NCBI GenBank assembly: GCA_941918925.1
Contig: OW799233.1
Coordinates: 73,690,578 to 73,754,577, forward strand
Direction: 5' to 3'
Source: Phyto melanocephala
Taxonomy: Eukaryota; Arthropoda; Insecta; Diptera; Rhinophoridae
DNA: 64,000 nt
Shown here: positions 54,778 to 64,000 of the stretch, one piece after another
Position numbering within the stretch: the stretch's first letter is position 1
How the letters are laid out: every line of letters starts with the position of its first letter
Translations under genes and position numbers: made by a program
The notes under the pieces: generated by a model
Database searches by the model: none
What the model was told of the DNA's origin: nothing
The model's input: only the letters and a program-made list of their open reading frames with translations

Positions 54778-56329
54778 CAGTACTGGTCAAAACATTTGGA
54801 ACTGGGATTGAATTTGTTATTTTCATAGATTTATTTTGTTCAAATAACAATAAGTTACTAAAATATATTTTTTTTAATATCTACATACGTTGTTTTTGTC
54901 AAACAAATAAAAAAAAAATTAATAACATTAAACTAAAACTACAAAAAAATTAATGTATTCATTATGCAAGTGTTCAAAACATTTGCAACTCTCAGTACTC
55001 TTACTGTTTACGAAGCAATTTATACTAGCAAATTCTAGGAAATAAAGGTAACTGCAATCCTTTTCAATAATGTGAGATTCAGGCCTTATATTTAAAAAAA
55101 AGTACTATAATTATTGTTCTTTAATAATTATGACTAACTGTTGAAAGCTTTAAAATCGTCAGAATAATTTTTGTAAAAATGGCAGGAAACAAAAACAATT
55201 TGGATTAAAAAAAAAAGTATTAAATGATTTTAGAAATGAACCCTCTCAAAAAGAAATTTCTATAAAGTACTCTGTTCCAAAATGTTTATAATGGTAACAT
55301 CTATACAACCCATAAAGGTGGTAGACCCCGTGTTACAACTGTAAGAGAAGATCGGAAAATCAAGAATTTTTTTACAAAACACCTCAAAGCAGTTCCTAGA
55401 AGCTAAAACTGAACTTTTAATAGATGCCAGTCATTCCGCCATTAAAATAAGGGCCCGAGAATATGGTCTTAGAAGTTACAGTTACACATTTTTGTGTTTG
55501 TGTCAGAAAAAAAACAAAAAAGCTCGCCTTGATTTTGGACGTACCCATTTAAATTGGACTCAACAGCATTGGAAGAATGTATTGCGGTCAGACGAGTCAA
55601 AATTCAACCTCCGGGGATCAGATGGAAGTCACTGTTAGACACAACTGCCATAGTGAAACACGGTGGTAGAAACATTATGGTGTGGGGGTGTTTTTTAAGA
55701 AATGGGATTGGCCCAATTCATACCATATTTAACACCATGACGACCACAATCTATAGAGTTCTGTTATGCTTCCGTATGCTGAACGGGAAATGCTACTATC
55801 ATGGACCTTCCAGCACGACGACGTGCCCAAACATACGGTAGGGAGGATATTAAAATAATACCATGTTATGGCCGCCTCAATCTCTCGATCTCAACCAGAT
55901 TGAGAACATGTAGATGATTCTAAAACGAAATATTGGCAATAATGTATTCCGAAATTGTGATGAAGTTTTCATCCAGTTTGAGAAGCAGTGGAATGAATTT
56001 TCTGACGATTTTATTAAAAATCTCATCGCCTCAATGCCTAAGAGATGTTCAGAAGTTATAAAAAATAATGGCTACACTACCAAATACTGAGCAATAAAAT
56101 CATTTATTGTATTTTCTGTTAAATACTTAAAGAGTTGCAAATGTTTTGAACACCTGCATTTTGTATACATCCATTATTATTATTTCTGTTTTGTTTTAAT
56201 TTAACGTTATTAATTTTTTTTTATTTTTTTAACAAAAAACAATGTATGAAGATATTATAAAAAATAAGTAACTTACGTGTTATTTGAACAAAATAAATCA
56301 AAGAAAATTACAAACGCAATCCCAGTTCC
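54778..56329 (+). mobile_element. Tc1-like transposon with IR/DR ends, right end truncated
   Basis: The left end begins 'cagtactggtcaaaacatt' after TA at 54776-54777. About 200 bp of the left end is inverted at the right ('ttattttgttcaaataac', 'ggaactgggattg'). A second direct copy of the core ('gttcaaaacatttgcaact', about 54967 and inverted at about 56132) gives the IR/DR structure of Tc1/Tc3/Bari-type elements. The last about 25 bp of the right end are missing. Confidence 0.8.
55179..56090 (+). pseudogene. Tc1-type transposase, multiple frameshifts
   Basis: ATG at 55179 begins MAGNKNN; KKVLNDFRNEPSQKEISIKY is the first HTH and HKGGRPRVTT the GRPR linker before the second domain. The DDE core shows KNVLRSDESKFNLRGSDG (first Asp), then degraded 'TTTCPNI' where 'xxDNAPxH' is expected, and WPPQSLDLNQIENM (third residue region, Glu in IEN). 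It ends GYTTKY at 56090. The 'Tc1/Tc3' type is inferred from GRPR and the D..D..E spacing. Not functional. Confidence 0.8.
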
Positions 56330-57103
56330 GTGGTAGTTCGCTGCACGCCAACGAAAATTTATACCGAACAGTGTATTTTCGGTATATTTTAAATTTAAAT
56401 CCCAATAAATCTGAAAAAAACTAGATGTACGATTCTGAAATTTTACAGGAATTGCTTTTTGGTCAAACGCTTTGTTGTAACAGAAAATAAATGTGACACG
56501 CCCACTTTTACGCCCACCTCCCTTATAACGTTTTAGATTTTGGAATAATAAAGAACTATATTGAAATATCTAAGTTGTACTCATTAGCAGAAACAACTTC
56601 GACACGCCTACTATAACGCCCACTTTTCACGTTATCTACTGTTAATGAAATTTAAAAGCTCATAAAAATTACAAAATTAGAGGTATGATGACGAAATTTG
56701 CTACATTTATCCTTCTAGTCAATGTAATTGAAAGTTTAGGTGACACGCTATGGACAAAGTTTTTGGAAGAACAAAGGACTTCATTGAAATATCTCAGTTT
56801 TATTTATTAGCAGAAGCAACTTCGACACGCCAGCTATAACTCCCACTTTCATTAAAAGACTAAATTTACGAAAACATTTTAGTAGCATATCGAAGTTATA
56901 CAAAGAAAGCGATACATATTTTAGTATTAAAAGGTTATTCCACAGCGAATACTGTTAATAACAAATAAACACATTTTGTGCTATAAATAGGGTTTCCCCG
57001 GGAATTCGAGTTATTAAATCTTCCCGATTTCGCGGGATTATTTTTCGGGATCCCGGAAATTGAAAAAGGTGGCTACGATTTGAAAGCAGATGTTTATATT
57101 GTA
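56330..57103 (+). repeat. Interspersed repeat copy F, middle
   Basis: From 'cgaaaatttataccgaacagtg' to 'gcagatgtttatattgt' it follows copy A (21845 onward and 22010-24060) with internal deletions. It breaks at 57103 and resumes at about 62848. Confidence 0.7.
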
Positions 57104-57153
57104 ACATTTCTTTTTCATAAAAATATTTTCTTCAAGGTTTTTTTTATCTTAAC

Positions 57154-58013
57154 ACTAGCCGAACCCGGCGCGCGTTGCTACGCCCCTTAATGAATCGAAA
57201 TGCATTCTGAATTTTAATTGAATATCAAGTGCAAAAACCTAAAAATTATAATTTTTTTATGGGCGTGGCATTTCCCACTTTTCTAGTCACGAAATTGTAA
57301 AGAGCTCAATATGTGTGCAAAGTTTCAGAAGAATCGGACCAGTGCAAGTATCCCAAAATTAAAATTGTTTTTATGGGCGTGGCCTTGCCCACTTTTCTAA
57401 TCACGAAATTGTAAAGTCATAATAGCTCAATATGTGTGCAAAGTTTCAGAATAATCGGTCCAGTGCAAGTACTTTAGAATGATACCTTTTTTTTATGGGC
57501 GTGGCACTGCCCACTTTTCTAATCTTGAAACTATTAAGTCATGACAGCTCAATATGTGTGCAAAGTTTCAGAAAAATCGGTCTGATGCAAGTACCTCTAA
57601 ATTATAGACTTTTTTTATGGGCGTGGCCCCGCCCACTTTTTTAATCACGAAGTTATAAAGTCACGACAGCTTAATATGTGTGCAAAGTTTCAGAAAAATC
57701 GGTCCAGTGCAAGTACCTCAAAGTTAAAACTTTTAAGGGGCGTGGCCCCGCCCACTTTTGTTATCACGAAATTATTTAGTCATGACAGCTCGATATGTGT
57801 GCAAAGTTTCAGAAAAATCGGTCAAGTGCAAGTAGCTAAAACTGATAACTAATTTTTTATTGGCGTGGCCCCGCCCACTTTTTTTCATCCATAAACACTC
57901 CCCGGTATGTCTACAACAACTTACCAAAGTTTGAGCCCGATCGGTTTTACAGTTTCAGAGTCTATAGCTAACACACACACACACACACAGAGTTTCACTT
58001 TTATATATATAGA
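57154..58013 (+). repeat. CTAG-headed repeat, copy 3, with six 120-bp units
   Basis: Complete by comparison: 'actagccgaacccggcgcg' head, six units of 117-126 bp each bearing 'gggcgtggccccgcccact', 'gctcaatatgtgtgcaaag' and 'atcggtccagtgcaagt', then 'ttgagcccgatcggtttt', an (AC)n run at about 57971-57990, and the tail 'tttcacttttatatatatag'. Confidence 0.85.
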
Positions 58014-58415
58014 TTTAAAAATATTTTTACAAATAAATTAACATACATTTTGAGGTATTGTGTTGAAAAATTAAAAAAAAAAATCAGCCCACGTTACCAA
58101 TATTTCAAAATTTCTATAAAGAAAGAGTTACATACATACATAAAGTACATTTGAACTTGTTTCTTTTGCTTGTAAATAAAAATAAAAATCGAAAATAAAA
58201 ATAATACAAACAAACATAACAGTTCATCAATATTTACAACAATAAAATTGCAAGTGTTTTTATTTCTCTCGTTTACAATAACAACTACTTTTTTATTTTT
58301 AATACAATAAATTACACTTATACCTCAATTTACGCGCTCAAATAAAATTAAATAAAAATTAAATCAATTTTTGTACAATTTATTAACTGTGCTGATACGT
58401 ATATTCTATTTCAAT

Positions 58416-59351
58416 ATGAGTTGTTTTAAACCAAAGTGCAGAAATAAGGCGGATGATCCAATGATTTCCTGTTGGCTGTGCAACGCAGTTTATCATGCAA
58501 AATGTGTTGACTTGGCAGCACGAACTGCAGACAATCTTCGTGAAGATAAAGGCTTACGTTGGTGCTGTAAAAAATTTATTATTTATGATGTTGAATTTTA
58601 TTCATTTTTTAAAAATGCGCGAGATGAATTTGTCGGCATAAATAACGATCTAAAATGTTTATCCCAAAGATTTTTAAAATTCAAAGCATTATTTGATAAT
58701 GCGTCATTCTCGCCCAAAAGAAAGAAAACAACTCCAACTTTAAACTCTTCACCTCCTGTTATGTCTACTAACAACTCTTCGGTTGATCAAAACACTTCCG
58801 ATAATTTACCACGTCCGTGTCCGTCTACTATTTCTTCCATAGTTAATGTACCTGTAAAACCATCTCAAAATCCGAAAACTAATCCCTCGTTATTTTCATC
58901 GTCTCTCCCTCATAACAACGAAATATTACAACCTAATACTAATCGTGTTCAACAGATTGCAAATAATATAAATTTTCAAAACGACATTCAACAAATTAAT
59001 TTACATCCTCCGGCTAGTCCGTTAAATAATCCTGCAATACTTAAAGTAATTTCTCCAAAGAAAACAATTTTTGCTGCTCGTTTTTCATCTGATACTACTT
59101 CTAACGCTGTTGCTGACTACATTAAATTAAAGCTTGGATACGATTGTGAATTATCTGTTTTTAAATTCAACTATTCGGAAAAACGGAGTAAATCTTCTTT
59201 TAAAATCATCGTACCAGAGGAATATTTTAATATTATTGTCAATCCTGAGTTTTGGCCACCCAATGCTATAATACGCGAATATGAATATAGAAATGCTTCT
59301 CGTTCTGATATCGTTTATTTACCTACTCAAAATAATACCCAAAAAAACTAA
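58416..59351 (+). CDS. ORF1 protein with PHD-like zinc finger
   Basis: ATG at 58416 (first ATG of the frame) gives a 311-residue protein. Residues 2-55 form a PHD-like finger: CFKPKCRN, CWLCNAVYHAKC and a final W-C-C pair. A Ser/Pro/Asn-rich linker follows, then a compact C-terminal domain (TIFAARFSSDTTSNAVADYI, LSVFKFNYSEKRSKSSFKII, VPEEYFNIIVNPEFWPPNAI), which resembles the nucleic-acid binding ORF1 C-terminus in CR1/Jockey-group elements. The last codons are CAA AAA AAC then TAA, so the stop directly follows an A AAA AAC heptamer. It would bind element RNA. Start and integrity look sound. Confidence 0.8.
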   Translation: MSCFKPKCRNKADDPMISCWLCNAVYHAKCVDLAARTADNLREDKGLRWCCKKFIIYDVEFYSFFKNARDEFVGINNDLKCLSQRFLKFKALFDNASFSPKRKKTTPTLNSSPPVMSTNNSSVDQNTSDNLPRPCPSTISSIVNVPVKPSQNPKTNPSLFSSSLPHNNEILQPNTNRVQQIANNINFQNDIQQINLHPPASPLNNPAILKVISPKKTIFAARFSSDTTSNAVADYIKLKLGYDCELSVFKFNYSEKRSKSSFKIIVPEEYFNIIVNPEFWPPNAIIREYEYRNASRSDIVYLPTQNNTQKN

Positions 59352-62042
59352 ATAATTTTTCTACCGATAATCTTATTAATATTGTTTACCAAAATGTCCG
59401 TGGCCTTAATACGAAATTAACTACTCTTTATGCAAATAGTTTTGATTTTTCATACCACATCATTGTCTTTACTGAAACCTGGTTAAACGATAAGAAATGT
59501 ATTAATAACAACCAAATATTATCTTCAAAATACCAAATATTCAGACATGATCGATCACATAAGTTGGGTGGAGGTGTGCTCATTGCTGCACATAACAATT
59601 TTCGTTGTGAAGAAATCAATGTTATACTTAACGATGACATCGAATTTGTCGCTGTAAAAATTCGACTGAGAAATACAAATTTATATATTACATGCTCATA
59701 CATTCCTCCAAACTCTTCTCTGGATATATACAATAATCACATCTTTGCCATTGAATTTGTTTTGCAACAATCTATTCCATCTGATTTATTTATTGTTTTG
59801 GGAGATTTTAATCTACCTAACATATCGTGGAATAAATCTTCAGAAATAAACTATCTAATTCCTACAGTTTCAAATGAATTTATTCACTCACTCACAAGCT
59901 ATGGACTTCTTCAAATTAACTATGAAAACAATATTAATGGAAAACTTCTTGATCTTGCATTTGTCAACCAGCCGATGGATATATTTTTACATAAAACACT
60001 TCCCGTTACTTACCTTGAAGATCGTTATCATCCTACATTAAAATTGGAAATATTTAATTTATTAAGCTTACCTGTTTTACTTCCTAACAAAATTAAACCC
60101 CATAAAGTTTTTTGCTTTTCTCGTGCAAACTATCAGAGGCTTAACTCTTTGCTATCAAACGTTAACTGGGATAGTATAATCTCTATCGAAAACTTAGATG
60201 ATGTTGTTTCTCTCTTCTATTCAACACTACGCCGCTGCATTTCTGAAACTGTCCCAAAAATTACAATTAGAAACAACAATATTGGGCCACCCTGGAATAA
60301 TAAGTATCTCCGAACTATTAAAAACAGGAAAAACAAGTTATATAAGAAATATAAAAGGACCGGATCATCTGTAGAATATACCAAATACTGTATTGCTCGT
60401 TCTTACTACAATTTGGCAAATAAATCTGCATACGACAACTATATAATCCGTATGAAGTCGAAAATGAGATCAAATCCTAAATCGTTTTATAAATTTGTGA
60501 ACTCTAAACGGCGATCGTCCGTTAATCCTAAATACTATAAATATGGATCAAATGACGCTGATGATGACGTTTCTATTTCCAAATTGTTTGCTGATTTTTT
60601 TTCAACTACCTACTCTAAAAAAGTATATAATAACATAACATCTTACCCATTTAATATACCTCAATCATCTGGTGTACAATTCTATTTTATTACTTATAAA
60701 ACGACTCTTTCAAATTTATTATCACTAAATAATTCGTTTAATGCTGGTCCAGATGAAATACCAAATTGCGTTCTAAAAAATTGTGCAGAAAATTTATGTT
60801 ACCCGCTTACTGCTATCTTTAGCAAATCCATTAAATTAGGATACGTACCATTGATTTGGAAATTATCGTATATAATTCCGTTGTTTAAAAATGGAAGCAA
60901 AATTGAGATATCAAATTATCGTGGCATTGCTAAGCTGAGTGATATTCCCAAACTTTTTGAAAAAATTTTAACTGATAATTTATACTATCAAATTTCTTCG
61001 ATTTTGTCACCGTGCCAACATGGTTTTTGTAAACATCGCTCTACAACGACTAATATTTTGGAGCTAACTACTACAATAAATGATGGTTTTATAAATAGTA
61101 TGCAAACTGATGCTATCTACACAGATTTTAGTAAAGCTTTTGATAAGGTAAACCATGATCTCTTGCTTAACAAATTATCATTAATGGGATTTACGGATAT
61201 GACAATAAAATGGTTAAGATCATACTTGTCTTTAAGAACTCAACAAGTTAAGTATGGAAGTGCTACGTCTAATGCTATCAAAGTTCCTTCTGGTGTTCCG
61301 CAAGGTAGCCACCTTGGTCCTATTTTATTTACCTTATTCATAAACGATCTACCTTCAGTTATTCAGCACTCTAAAGTTTTGATGTATGCCGATGATGTCA
61401 AAATTTTTCGTTCTTCTAATAATCCCGAAGATCAACTTTTCCTTCAATCTGATATTGGCAAATTGGTGTGAAATCAACTTAATGGAGCCGAATATAAAAA
61501 AATGTAAGCATATGTCCTTTTTCAGAATTAAGAAATTGGATTTATTTTATTGCATAAATGAGTGTAAACTTGATAAAGTTCTGAATTTTCTTGATCTTGG
61601 TATTTTGCTTGATCACCAATTAAATTTTCGTGACCATATTTCTTTAATTGTTAACAAAGCAAATGGTGTACTTGGATTTATGAAGAGGTGGTGCAAGGAA
61701 TTTCTAGATCCTTATATTACGAAACAATTATATTCATCGTTAGTTCGACCTATTCTTGAATATGGATCGATTATTTGGGATCCTTGCTATAATATTCATA
61801 TTGATAGTATCGAGTCTGTACAAAAGGAGTTTTTAATATTTTGTCTTCGTGGCCTTGGATGGAATTCGTTTTTACTACCTTCATACGAAAGCAGACTCTG
61901 TCTTATAAAATTACCAACTTTAAAAAGTCGTAGTTCAATGCTGAGTTTTTCTTTTGTGCTGGGCCTAATTCAAGGCGATATCGACTCAGAATTTCTGCTA
62001 AGTAAAATATCTTTTAATGTTTCAACCAGACCAACTATGTGA
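59336..62042 (+). pseudogene. ORF2: AP-endonuclease and reverse transcriptase, one frameshift and C-terminal loss
   Basis: The frame opens at 59336 without ATG; conserved endonuclease sequence begins at once (VYQNVRGLNTKL, then VFTETWLND with the catalytic Glu). YITCSYIPPNSS, VLGDFNLP (Asp-x-Asn) and the terminal HxP-like 'RYHPTLKLEI' complete the domain. RT has NYRGIAKLSDIPKLFEKI, DAIYTDFSKAFDKVNHDLLL (motif A), VPSGVPQGSHLGPILFTLFI (motif B) and MYADDVKIF (catalytic). A frameshift at about 61467 moves the rest (WCEINLMEPNIKKCKHMSFF, SSLVRPILEYGSIIWDP) into the next frame to 62042, where TGA ends it early. A short tail (CENFNNYYHLIGL) follows out of frame. Otherwise intact. Confidence 0.85.
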
Positions 62043-62289
62043 AAACTTTAATAATTATTATCACCTTATTGGTCTTAATGAAAGTAAATAAATTGTTAAA
62101 AGAAATATCATTTTATATTTAAATCGTTGAATTATTATAGAATATTATTTTATATATAACCTTAATTTTGTTTTGTTGTTTTACATACTTTAGTCTGTAA
62201 GGATTAGTATCTATAGACAATAAATTAAATAAATAAATAAATAAATAAAAAAAAATTGTTTTAAGGGAAGTGATCAAAAAACTCAATAT

Positions 62290-62658
62290 CTATCTATATA
62301 TATAAAAGTGAAACTCTGTGTGTGTTAGCTATAGACTCCGAAACTGTAAAACCGATCGGACTCAAACTTTGGCAAGTTGTTGTACACATTCCATGGAGTG
62401 TTTATGGGTGCCAAAAAGTGGGCCCATAAAAAATCAGTTATCATTTTTAGCAACTTGCACTTCACAGATTTTTCTGAAACTTTGCACGCATATTGAGCTG
62501 TCATGACTATACAGTTTCGTGCTTAGAAAAGTGGGCAGTTCCACGCCCATAAGAAATAAGTTATAATTTTTAGCTTCTTGCACTTGATATTCAATTAAAA
62601 TTCAAAATGCATTTTAATTCATTAAGGGGCGTAGCAACGCGCGCCGGGATTTTCTAGT
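62290..62658 (-). repeat. CTAG-headed repeat, copy 4, inverted, about one unit
   Basis: Read on the minus strand it has the head (ending here as 'cgcgcgccgggattttctagt'), one 'gggcgtgg..ctgcccact' unit with mismatches, and the tail complement 'ctatatatataaaagtgaaac'. It shows that unit number varies between copies. Confidence 0.8.
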
Positions 62659-62847
62659 ATTGTATATTTGTTAAATGCACTTTTAACTATTCGTGCAACA
62701 TCGATATAAAGTGAACGAGTGTTTCCTGTAACACAGCAATTTGTTGATAAAATCAGAAATAGACTTTGAGCATATTAAAAGATTATTTTCTAAGTCGTTA
62801 AAAAATTTTACGTTATATTTTTTTAATTATTCCTTGTATTAACATGT
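62659..62847. other. Unassigned flank of the nested insertion
   Basis: No coding or repeat signal; it lies between the inverted CTAG repeat and the resumed copy F. Confidence 0.4.
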
Positions 62848-63227
62848 TTTTAAAATTGAATTCTAATGATTTTATTTTGATCTTATAGCTGAAGTACCGG
62901 TATTATTGTATTTTGTTCTCATATTTGATCTTGTATCTAGAGAATATTTTTTTTAATAAAAAATATTTTTACTGAATTTGTATTTTAAATTCAAGTTTCT
63001 TTATTAATTTTTATAGTTATGAAGTGTATCTTTTACATTATAAACTATTTTATGCTTTTTAATTAATAAAACAAATTTACTTTTTATTTCCCTTGCTGCG
63101 GGAACCCGGGACATTAAAAAAAAAAAACTCGCATTCCCGGGAAACAAAAAATTGCGGAAAAAAACCCTAGCTATAAAAGTACGCAAAATTGGTTGTGGGT
63201 ATAAAAGATATAGCGCTCTTACTTGTT
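62848..63227 (+). repeat. Interspersed repeat copy F, right part
   Basis: It resumes with 'taaaattgaattcta' and ends 'gcgctcttacttgtt', matching 24060-24626. The terminal hairpin found in the other copies is precisely missing here ('ataaaagata|tagcgctc'). Confidence 0.7.
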
Positions 63228-63410
63228 TTAATCCGCTGTAGTCACCTAACTGCAAAAATCATTATAATTTGAAACTCTATGGTAAGGTTTTTTTTATAAA
63301 ATTCGCCTATAACATTTTTAGTCTCAACTAGAATCAATAGTCCTTGATTGTACAATCCTATCTTTATAAACGTAGAAAATACAAAAAGTACAATAAAAAA
63401 ATGTCTTAAG
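63228..63410. other. No gene recognised
   Basis: Short AT-rich stretch. Confidence 0.4.
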
Positions 63411-64000
63411 CAAATTGTTGAGCTCGAGGTCTTTTGATCTTAAAATAATTTATCTAAACTTTGCCAATATTTCGATATTCTTTGAATATCATCTTCGGGG
63501 CCATATATTATTTAAAAAACGAAACGTACAACTTTCAAAACATTATGAACATATAAAACTAAATATATTCACAATGCATTAAAGACAACAAATGAAAAAC
63601 ATAAAACAAATATGATACTGAATTAAACAAAAACCTATTACGGATAATTCGCAATAAACATTTATCAAATACAACATAAACCATAAATATTATACGTCAT
63701 TCCTCTTTGACATCAATTAATGTACTAATCTTTCTTAAACATTATTAAAAGTATTAAACTTTGCTTTTTGTTTTTTAATCAAATGTCTAAGCTTTGAGCG
63801 CAGTTCTCAGTGTCAATTTTAAAATTCATTCTCTTTTCTGTAGGTACGTTTAAAATGTGCAGCATCTCCAACATGTAACGGCGCTTGTAATTTGTGATTG
63901 CAGTACTCTTACTCTATCAAAATCGGGAGAGTGTTTATTTTTTGCTTAGTGGGACGTGAGTGCCGTTTTTTGCGTATTATTATTTCCTAACTTTTGATCA
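63411..64000 (-). mobile_element. Second Penelope-like element, 3' part, running off the window
   Basis: On the minus strand the right edge encodes the end of a GIY-YIG domain: 'NNNTQKTALTSH', then NYKRRYMLEMLHILNVPTEK, and DTENCAQSLDI, closely matching the C-terminus of the element at 40340-40795 with frameshifts. The 3' UTR words 'ccgaagatgatattc', 'atcgaaatattggcaa' and 'aaaagacctcgagctc' match those at 41000-41090. It is a related but distinct copy. Confidence 0.8.

Larger units (their letters stand above)
58014..62255 (+). mobile_element. CR1/Jockey-group non-LTR retrotransposon, nearly full length
   Basis: Two collinear ORFs (PHD-like ORF1; endonuclease-RT ORF2) are followed by a 3' UTR ending 'tagacaataaattaaataaa' and a TAAA-type tail at about 62218-62255. 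The 5' end is not defined; about 400 bp of AT-rich leader precede ORF1. It sits, with CTAG repeats on both sides, inside repeat copy F. Confidence 0.8.

Overview
This window is a transposable-element (TE) mosaic from a fly genome. I see no single-copy host gene, rRNA, intact tRNA or CRISPR array. The AT-rich composition, an exon/intron hAT transposase of Hermes/hobo type, LOA-, Jockey/CR1- and Penelope-type retroelements, several Ty3/gypsy elements and abundant interspersed repeats with 'cgcccactttt' blocks all point to a brachyceran dipteran. A calyptrate fly is my best guess (inference).

Layout. 1-5.7 kb holds the 3' part of a LOA/I-type non-LTR element (reverse transcriptase plus RNase H), a decayed endonuclease piece, one repeat of a 'CTAG...tatatatag' family, a pogo/Tigger-derived element with CENP-B-type DNA-binding remnants (3834-4802, TA duplication), a foldback repeat and a small CAG...CTG MITE (5368-5718, TA duplication). 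About 5.77-38.84 kb is best read as one old EnSpm/CACTA-like DNA transposon of roughly 6.6 kb. It carries a broken transposase and a small multi-exon second gene, both on the minus strand. Other elements have inflated it to 33 kb: a hAT element (6407-12682, 8-bp duplication), a solo LTR (12808-14827, TTAC), a Ty3/gypsy element (14900-19731, ATAT), a compound interspersed repeat (21377-24626) and a long-LTR Ty3/gypsy element resembling Ulysses/Osvaldo (25497-37759, TATTT) with an open pol. The hAT element also contains a 2.3 kb copy of the neighbouring solo-LTR/gypsy junction, flanked by a duplicated 0.37 kb hAT segment.

38.8-64 kb is a second nested landscape. It contains a Jockey-like 3' fragment, two Penelope-like elements (one at the right edge, inverted), a mag-like Ty3/gypsy element (43779-48347, TTAGT) with dead catalytic residues, and a Tigger element (49111-54030, TA) that hosts two interspersed repeats, one of which holds a mariner-like MITE with a readable empty site. 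It also contains a Tc1-like element with inverted/direct-repeat ends, and a nearly complete CR1/Jockey-group non-LTR element (about 58.0-62.25 kb). In that element ORF1 ends on an A AAA AAC heptamer directly before its stop codon, positioned to feed ORF2 by -1 frameshifting.

There is no pathway here. The genes are replication, integration and capsid functions of competing mobile elements, most of them broken. Best candidates for residual activity are the pol of the 25497-37759 element (gag has one homopolymer frameshift) and the 58-62 kb non-LTR element (one ORF2 frameshift and a C-terminal lesion). Element boundaries come from target-site duplications, terminal repeats and comparison of copies inside the window; family names come from recognised motifs, not database searches.
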